A DNA stretch of 9,933 bases from Thermosulfurimonas sp. (GTDB lineage: Bacteria; Desulfobacterota; Thermodesulfobacteria; Thermodesulfobacteriales; Thermodesulfobacteriaceae). Shown one piece after another: positions 6,358 to 9,933 of the stretch. The DNA is taken from the NCBI GenBank assembly GCA_015487645.1, contig WFPH01000052.1:1-9933 (forward strand), in the 5' to 3' direction. Each line of letters starts with the position of its first letter. Position 1 is the first letter of the stretch. Below the pieces are notes generated by a model, which was not told the DNA's origin, ran no database searches, and worked only from the letters and a program-made list of their open reading frames with translations. A program made the translations under genes and the position numbers.

Positions 6358-6990
6358 ATGAGGAACTGGCCTTTGGTCAAGGAGACACTTAAGATCAGAG
6401 ATAGAGAACTCGTTCTTTTTCGACCGGCTACCCTGGATCCTTTTCTGGAAGGCGAGACCTTTCAGGTCTCCAGATTCCCCTTCTGGGCCAAGCTCTGGGA
6501 GGCGGCCATTGTGCTGGCGGATTTTGTGGCCACCCTTGAGCCTCCCAGGAAGGTCCTTGAGATCGGCGCCGGGTTGGGGGTTCCAGGGCTGACGGCTGCG
6601 GCCTTCGGCCATGAGGTGACCCTTACCGATTATGAAGAAGCCCCTCTGGAGATCGTCCAGCGCTCAGCGGAAGCCAATGGTTTGAAGGTGAGGGTGGCCC
6701 GCCTTGACTGGCTGAATCCCGAAGATCTCGGTGAGTTCGAGGTCATTTTAGGGGCCGAGGTGGTCTACGCCGGCCGGCTTTTTCAGCCCCTCCTGGATAT
6801 ATTTCGGCGCTATCTTCTGCCGCAGGGGGAGATCTATCTGGCTCACGATCGGGAGAGGGCCAGGGTCCTGGTGCCTTTCCTCAAGCGGGCCGAAAACGAG
6901 TACGAGGTGGCCACTAGTCTCCGTCGCCTGAGGACCTCCGGCGAAACCTACGAGATCGTTCTCAATCGTCTGCGTCCCAAGGGCTTTTGA
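6358..6990 (+). CDS. class I SAM-dependent methyltransferase, family-16 (lysine methyltransferase) type
   Basis: A 210-residue cytosolic methyltransferase. PFWAKLWEAAIVLADFV (41-57) resembles the 'W-x-x-x-x-x-L-A' helix ahead of the fold in family-16 enzymes (PF10294, METTL21-like). Motif I is VLEIGAGLGVPGL (66-78). TDYEEAPLE (90-98) has Asp91 as the predicted SAM ribose ligand. LDW at 116-118 and LGAEVVYAGRLFQPLLD (131-147) match motifs II-III of that family. Those enzymes methylate lysines of proteins such as chaperones and translation factors, so a protein substrate is likely but cannot be named; small-molecule substrates also occur in related enzymes. The start has GAGGAG upstream and lies two bases after the uppP-fusion stop. 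Its TGA overlaps the prmC ATG by one base, so two methyltransferase genes are translationally coupled. Confidence 0.78.
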   Translation: MRNWPLVKETLKIRDRELVLFRPATLDPFLEGETFQVSRFPFWAKLWEAAIVLADFVATLEPPRKVLEIGAGLGVPGLTAAAFGHEVTLTDYEEAPLEIVQRSAEANGLKVRVARLDWLNPEDLGEFEVILGAEVVYAGRLFQPLLDIFRRYLLPQGEIYLAHDRERARVLVPFLKRAENEYEVATSLRRLRTSGETYEIVLNRLRPKGF

Positions 6991-7823
6991 TGCGGGTCGC
7001 CGAGGCCCTGCGGCTGGGAAAGGTCCGGCTGGAGCGAGCCGGATTTTCCCCCGAGGAAGCCCTCCGGGAGATCCGGTTCATCCTGGCCGGCCTTCTAGGC
7101 TTGCGCCCGCTTGATTTATACCTTTTCCCGGAAAGGGAGGTCCCGGAGCAAACCTTTCGGGAAGCCCTCGAGGAGAGAGCCCGGGGAAAGCCCCTGGCTT
7201 ACATCCTCGGAGAGGTGAATTTTTACGGCCGTCGCTTCCGCGTGCGGCCGGGAGTCCTCATCCCTCGTCCGGAGACCGAGATCCTGGTGGAAGCTTTCCT
7301 GGAGGAAACCCTGCCTCAAGGTCCGGTCCTCGAGCTGGGTGTGGGCTCGGGGGTGGTTATCCTCACCCTCCTTGCGGAAAGACCGTCCCTGAGAGGGGTG
7401 GGCGTGGATATCAACTCCGGGGCCCTGGAACTCACTCTGGAGAACGCCGAGCTTCTTGGTCTAAAAGAAAGGCTTTTTTTGATCCGGGGATCCTGGCTGA
7501 CGCCCTTAAGGCCCGGCCGGAACTTTGCGGCCTTGGTCTCGAACCCTCCTTATGTGGCGGAGACCGATTGGCCGGATTTGCCCCGGGAAGTGAAATTTTA
7601 TGAACCCCGGGAGGCCCTTTTAGGGGGACCAGACGGGCTCCTTTTCATTCGGAGAACCCTGATGGAGGGCCCGGCTTACCTTCTTCCGGGAGGCAAGATC
7701 TTTTTGGAGATAGGTTATAATCAGAGAGAGCCGGTGAGGAAGATCTGCCGGGACCTGGGTCTTGAAGTCTATTTTCGGAAAGATCTTTTGGGGATAGACC
7801 GGGTAGCGGTGGTGAGCCCGTGA
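6990..7823 (+). CDS. prmC: PrmC, release factor glutamine methyltransferase
   Basis: A 277-residue enzyme that N5-methylates the Gln of the GGQ motif in peptide-chain release factors RF1 and RF2. The N-terminal helical domain (1 to about 75) binds the release factor. The linker RPGVLIPRPETEILVE (86-101) is a strong PrmC/HemK signature. Motif I is VLELGVGSGV (113-122), with Asp140 (VGVD) as the SAM ribose ligand. The active-site NPPY is at 185-188, followed by YEPREALLGGPDGL (204-217), the family's usual next block. Length is normal. The ATG at 6990 overlaps the previous TGA by one base; an in-frame TTG one codon earlier is possible but less likely. The gene ends in GTGA, overlapping the murA start. 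Confidence 0.94.
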   Translation: MRVAEALRLGKVRLERAGFSPEEALREIRFILAGLLGLRPLDLYLFPEREVPEQTFREALEERARGKPLAYILGEVNFYGRRFRVRPGVLIPRPETEILVEAFLEETLPQGPVLELGVGSGVVILTLLAERPSLRGVGVDINSGALELTLENAELLGLKERLFLIRGSWLTPLRPGRNFAALVSNPPYVAETDWPDLPREVKFYEPREALLGGPDGLLFIRRTLMEGPAYLLPGGKIFLEIGYNQREPVRKICRDLGLEVYFRKDLLGIDRVAVVSP

Positions 7824-9130
7824 GAGAATACCTTGAGATCGAAGGGGGATACCCCCTTAAAGGAGAGATCCCGATCAGCGGGGCCAAGAACGCGGTTTTG
7901 CCGGCTCTGGCCGCCACCCTGCTGGCCCCCGGAACCTATCGTTTTACCAACTGGCCCCGGTTACTCGATCTCTATACCATGCTCGAGTTGCTTTCGCATT
8001 TAGGGGCCCGGATTGAGAGCCGGGGGCCCGTTCTCGAGGTGGACACCGTTTCGGCGGAAGGGGTGGAGGCGCCCTACGAACTGGTGCGGCGCATGCGGGC
8101 CTCTATCCTGGTCCTTGGGCCGCTTACGGCCCGTTTCGGTCGGGCCCGCGTGGCCCTTCCGGGTGGTTGTCCCATCGGTAAGCGCCCGGTGGACTTTCAC
8201 CTGCGGGGGCTTGAGCGCCTGGGAGCCCGGATCGAGATCCGACACGGCTACATCCTGGCCCGGGCCGAAGATGGTCTTTCCGGGGCCGAGATCGTCTTCG
8301 ACGTGCCCTCGGTTACGGCCACCGAGAATCTCCTCATGGCTGCCACCTTGGCCCGCGGCAAGACCGAGATCCGCAACGCCGCCCGGGAACCGGAAGTGGT
8401 TTTCCTGGGGGAGATGCTCCGGGCCATGGGGGCCCGGATCGAAGGACTGGGTACGGATCATCTCGTGATTTACGGCCGGTCGGAGCTGGAACCTCCTCGG
8501 GAACCCCTGCGCATCATCCCCGACCGTATTGAAGCCGGGACTTATCTTATGCTGCCGGGTATAACCGGAGGGGAGATCACCCTTGCCGGGGTTGAGCCCG
8601 CCCATCTTGAAACTCCCATTCTGCGTCTTAAGGAGGCCGGTCTTGAAATAGAGGCCGAGGGGGATAGGCTTTATGCCCGGGCCCGAAGACCCCTTTCTCC
8701 GCTCAAGATCGTGACCGCCCCTTATCCCGGATTCCCTACCGATCTTCAGGCCCAGATCATGGTCCTCCTGACGCAGGCCGAAGGTCTTTCCCTCATTACC
8801 GAGAGTCTTTTTGAAGAGAGGTTCCATCATGTGTTTGAGTTGCGGCGGATGGGGGCAGAGATTGAGCTGGACGAACGCACGGCCATCGTTCGGGGGCCGG
8901 TGAGGTTGCAGGGGGCGGAAGTGGAGGCCAACGACCTGCGGGCTAGCGCTTGTCTGGTGCTGGCAGCCCTGGGAGCCGAGGGCGTAAGCCGCATCTATGG
9001 GCTAGAGCACCTAGATCGGGGCTACGAGAAGATCGAGGCCAAACTCTCGGCCCTGGGGGCCAAAATCGTGAGGAAGAGTTATGAAGGTCACCAGGCTTTC
9101 GGACCTTGTGGGGCAGGACCCCGCGATTAG
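7820..9130 (+). CDS. murA: MurA, UDP-N-acetylglucosamine 1-carboxyvinyltransferase
   Basis: A 436-residue cytosolic enzyme that transfers enolpyruvate from PEP to UDP-GlcNAc, the first committed step of peptidoglycan synthesis. Key sites are all present: GAKNA (21-25) with Lys23; PGGCPIGKRPVDFH (114-127) with the active-site Cys117 and Arg122; PGFPTDLQ (303-310) with the general-base Asp308; NDLRA (371-375); and LDRGYE (398-403) with Arg400. A Cys rather than Asp at 117 predicts the usual fosfomycin-sensitive form. The start is GTG, overlapping the prmC stop by four bases. The protein would normally end near residue 418 (ALGAKIVRK); here it runs on for about 17 residues inside the start of holB, a 50-base overlap. 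That tail has no family counterpart that I recognise. Confidence 0.96.
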   Translation: MREYLEIEGGYPLKGEIPISGAKNAVLPALAATLLAPGTYRFTNWPRLLDLYTMLELLSHLGARIESRGPVLEVDTVSAEGVEAPYELVRRMRASILVLGPLTARFGRARVALPGGCPIGKRPVDFHLRGLERLGARIEIRHGYILARAEDGLSGAEIVFDVPSVTATENLLMAATLARGKTEIRNAAREPEVVFLGEMLRAMGARIEGLGTDHLVIYGRSELEPPREPLRIIPDRIEAGTYLMLPGITGGEITLAGVEPAHLETPILRLKEAGLEIEAEGDRLYARARRPLSPLKIVTAPYPGFPTDLQAQIMVLLTQAEGLSLITESLFEERFHHVFELRRMGAEIELDERTAIVRGPVRLQGAEVEANDLRASACLVLAALGAEGVSRIYGLEHLDRGYEKIEAKLSALGAKIVRKSYEGHQAFGPCGAGPRD

Positions 9131-9933
9131 GCTTTTCCGGAGGGCCCTTTCCGCGGGTAAGCTGGCCCAGACCTACCTCCTGGTGGGGCCCGAGGGCACC
9201 GGGAAAGAGACCTGTGTGGCATCCCTGGTGAGGGAAATATTTTGCGAAAACGGGGAAGGATGCTCCGGGTGTCGAGCCTGCCAGAAACTGACCCGCGGGG
9301 TGCATCCCGATTTCATGATCCTGCGTCCCCAAGGGGAGAGCATCCGCATCGCCCAGGTAAGGGCGGCCGAGGAGTTTCTGCGGTTCCGGCCCCTTGAGGC
9401 CCCGGTGCGCATCGTCCTCGTGCCGGAGGCTGAGCGTCTGACCCCAGAGGCCGCCAATGCTCTCCTCAAGTCCCTAGAGGAGCCACCGGCTTACGCCCAC
9501 TTTTTCCTTACGGCGGTCTCGGCCGAAGCCCTTCTGCCCACCATCGTCTCCCGCTCGCAGGTGGTGAGGTTCCGACCGCTCCCCCCGGCTCTCATAGAAA
9601 AAATCCTCGTGGAACGGTTCGGTAAAAACCCGGAGGAGGCCCGGTCCCTGGCGCTTCTGGCCGAAGGTAGCCTCGGCCGGGCCCTGGCTCTGTCCGAAAA
9701 GGGCCTCCTTGAGGGACTCAATCGCCTGATCGGGGTCTCCCGGAATCCTGATCCAGCCCTGAAACTCCGGGCGGCCGAGACCTTGGCTCAAAAGCGGGAG
9801 GACTTAAGTGAGCTTTTTTACCTAGTGCGCCTCTGGCTTTGGTATTCCTTCCTCTGGGCCAGGGGGCTTTGCGAATTCCCGAAGGTTTTTCCGGAGCCAG
9901 CCCCGGCCGAAAGGGCCTTGTCCCTTCTGGATC
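9081..9933 (+). CDS. holB: DNA polymerase III delta' subunit (5' part, runs off the window)
   Basis: The frame is open from ATG 9081 to the window end (284 codons visible, no stop), with GAGGAAGAG just upstream. The start MKVTRLSDLVGQDPAIRLFRR is the usual opening of clamp-loader subunits. A modified P-loop GPEGTGKE is at 36-43, with Glu where true ATPases have Thr or Ser, as in non-hydrolysing delta'. Four cysteines at 55, 61, 64 and 67 (GCSGCRAC) form the zinc-binding module. PEAERLTPEAANALLKSLEEPP (115-136) is the Walker B region and Ser-Arg-Ser-Gln at 157-160 the sensor-1 'SRC' site, here with Ser for Cys. Delta' is the stator of the clamp loader that places the beta clamp on primed DNA. 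The four-Cys module is shared with DnaX, but the degenerate P-loop and N-terminus favour HolB. The last part of the gene is not in view. Confidence 0.88.
   Translation, partial: MKVTRLSDLVGQDPAIRLFRRALSAGKLAQTYLLVGPEGTGKETCVASLVREIFCENGEGCSGCRACQKLTRGVHPDFMILRPQGESIRIAQVRAAEEFLRFRPLEAPVRIVLVPEAERLTPEAANALLKSLEEPPAYAHFFLTAVSAEALLPTIVSRSQVVRFRPLPPALIEKILVERFGKNPEEARSLALLAEGSLGRALALSEKGLLEGLNRLIGVSRNPDPALKLRAAETLAQKREDLSELFYLVRLWLWYSFLWARGLCEFPKVFPEPAPAERALSLLD

Noticed and set aside
6987..6989. TTG as the prmC start
   Set aside because: The adjacent ATG at 6990 gives the one-base stop/start overlap typical of this tightly packed cluster. The difference is one residue.
8000..8830. 276-codon minus-strand frame antisense to murA
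   Set aside because: Its Gly/Pro/His-rich composition shows no recognisable motif, while murA on the other strand has every catalytic motif of its family.
1..9933. Intrinsic terminators, CRISPR arrays, tRNA/rRNA genes, insertion sequences and riboswitches
   Set aside because: I saw no GC-rich hairpin followed by a T-run, no regularly spaced repeat, no transposase motif and no conserved RNA. The spacers are too short to hold most of these.

Overview
The window looks like ordinary chromosome from a GC-rich bacterium with an outer membrane. Pal, an OmpH/Skp periplasmic chaperone, UppP and MurA together indicate a diderm with peptidoglycan. The proteins are rich in Arg, Glu, Leu and Pro, which fits a thermophile. 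A relative of Thermodesulfobacteria or a deep 'delta-proteobacterial' lineage is my guess from style and gene content only. I see no phage, insertion sequence, CRISPR array, tRNA or rRNA. Coding density is very high, and no gene-free stretch exceeds about 55 bases.

Layout. Bases 1-149 (+) carry the last 49 codons' worth of tsaE (tRNA t6A synthesis ATPase), whose 3' end runs antisense into the 3' end of glk. A minus-strand operon runs from 2748 down to 58: a cysteine-rich YkgJ-like protein, the outer-membrane lipoprotein Pal, an OmpH/Skp-like chaperone and a glucokinase. A 52-base AT-rich divergent spacer (2749-2800) separates it from a plus-strand cluster that continues past the window end: yicC (endoribonuclease family), a CorA-type Mg2+ channel, an UppP fused to a long C-terminal tail, a family-16-like methyltransferase, prmC, murA and holB (partial). 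From corA to holB the genes abut or overlap, so they are probably cotranscribed.

How the genes fit together. The minus-strand operon is mostly envelope biogenesis: Pal tethers the outer membrane to peptidoglycan, and OmpH/Skp escorts outer-membrane proteins. The plus-strand cluster mixes cell-wall precursor supply (UppP recycles the lipid carrier, MurA makes the first committed precursor) with translation and replication housekeeping (PrmC, HolB, YicC).

The one truly unusual object is the 566-residue UppP at 4655-6355. After a complete lipid-phosphatase domain of about 256 residues it continues, with no stop codon, into an HtrA/DegP-like domain that seems to have lost its catalytic triad, then a PDZ domain. 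The rest is conventional, and I found no multi-gene undescribed system. Lesser oddities are overlapping gene ends (tsaE/glk, murA/holB) and two identical stop/Shine-Dalgarno junctions in the Pal operon.
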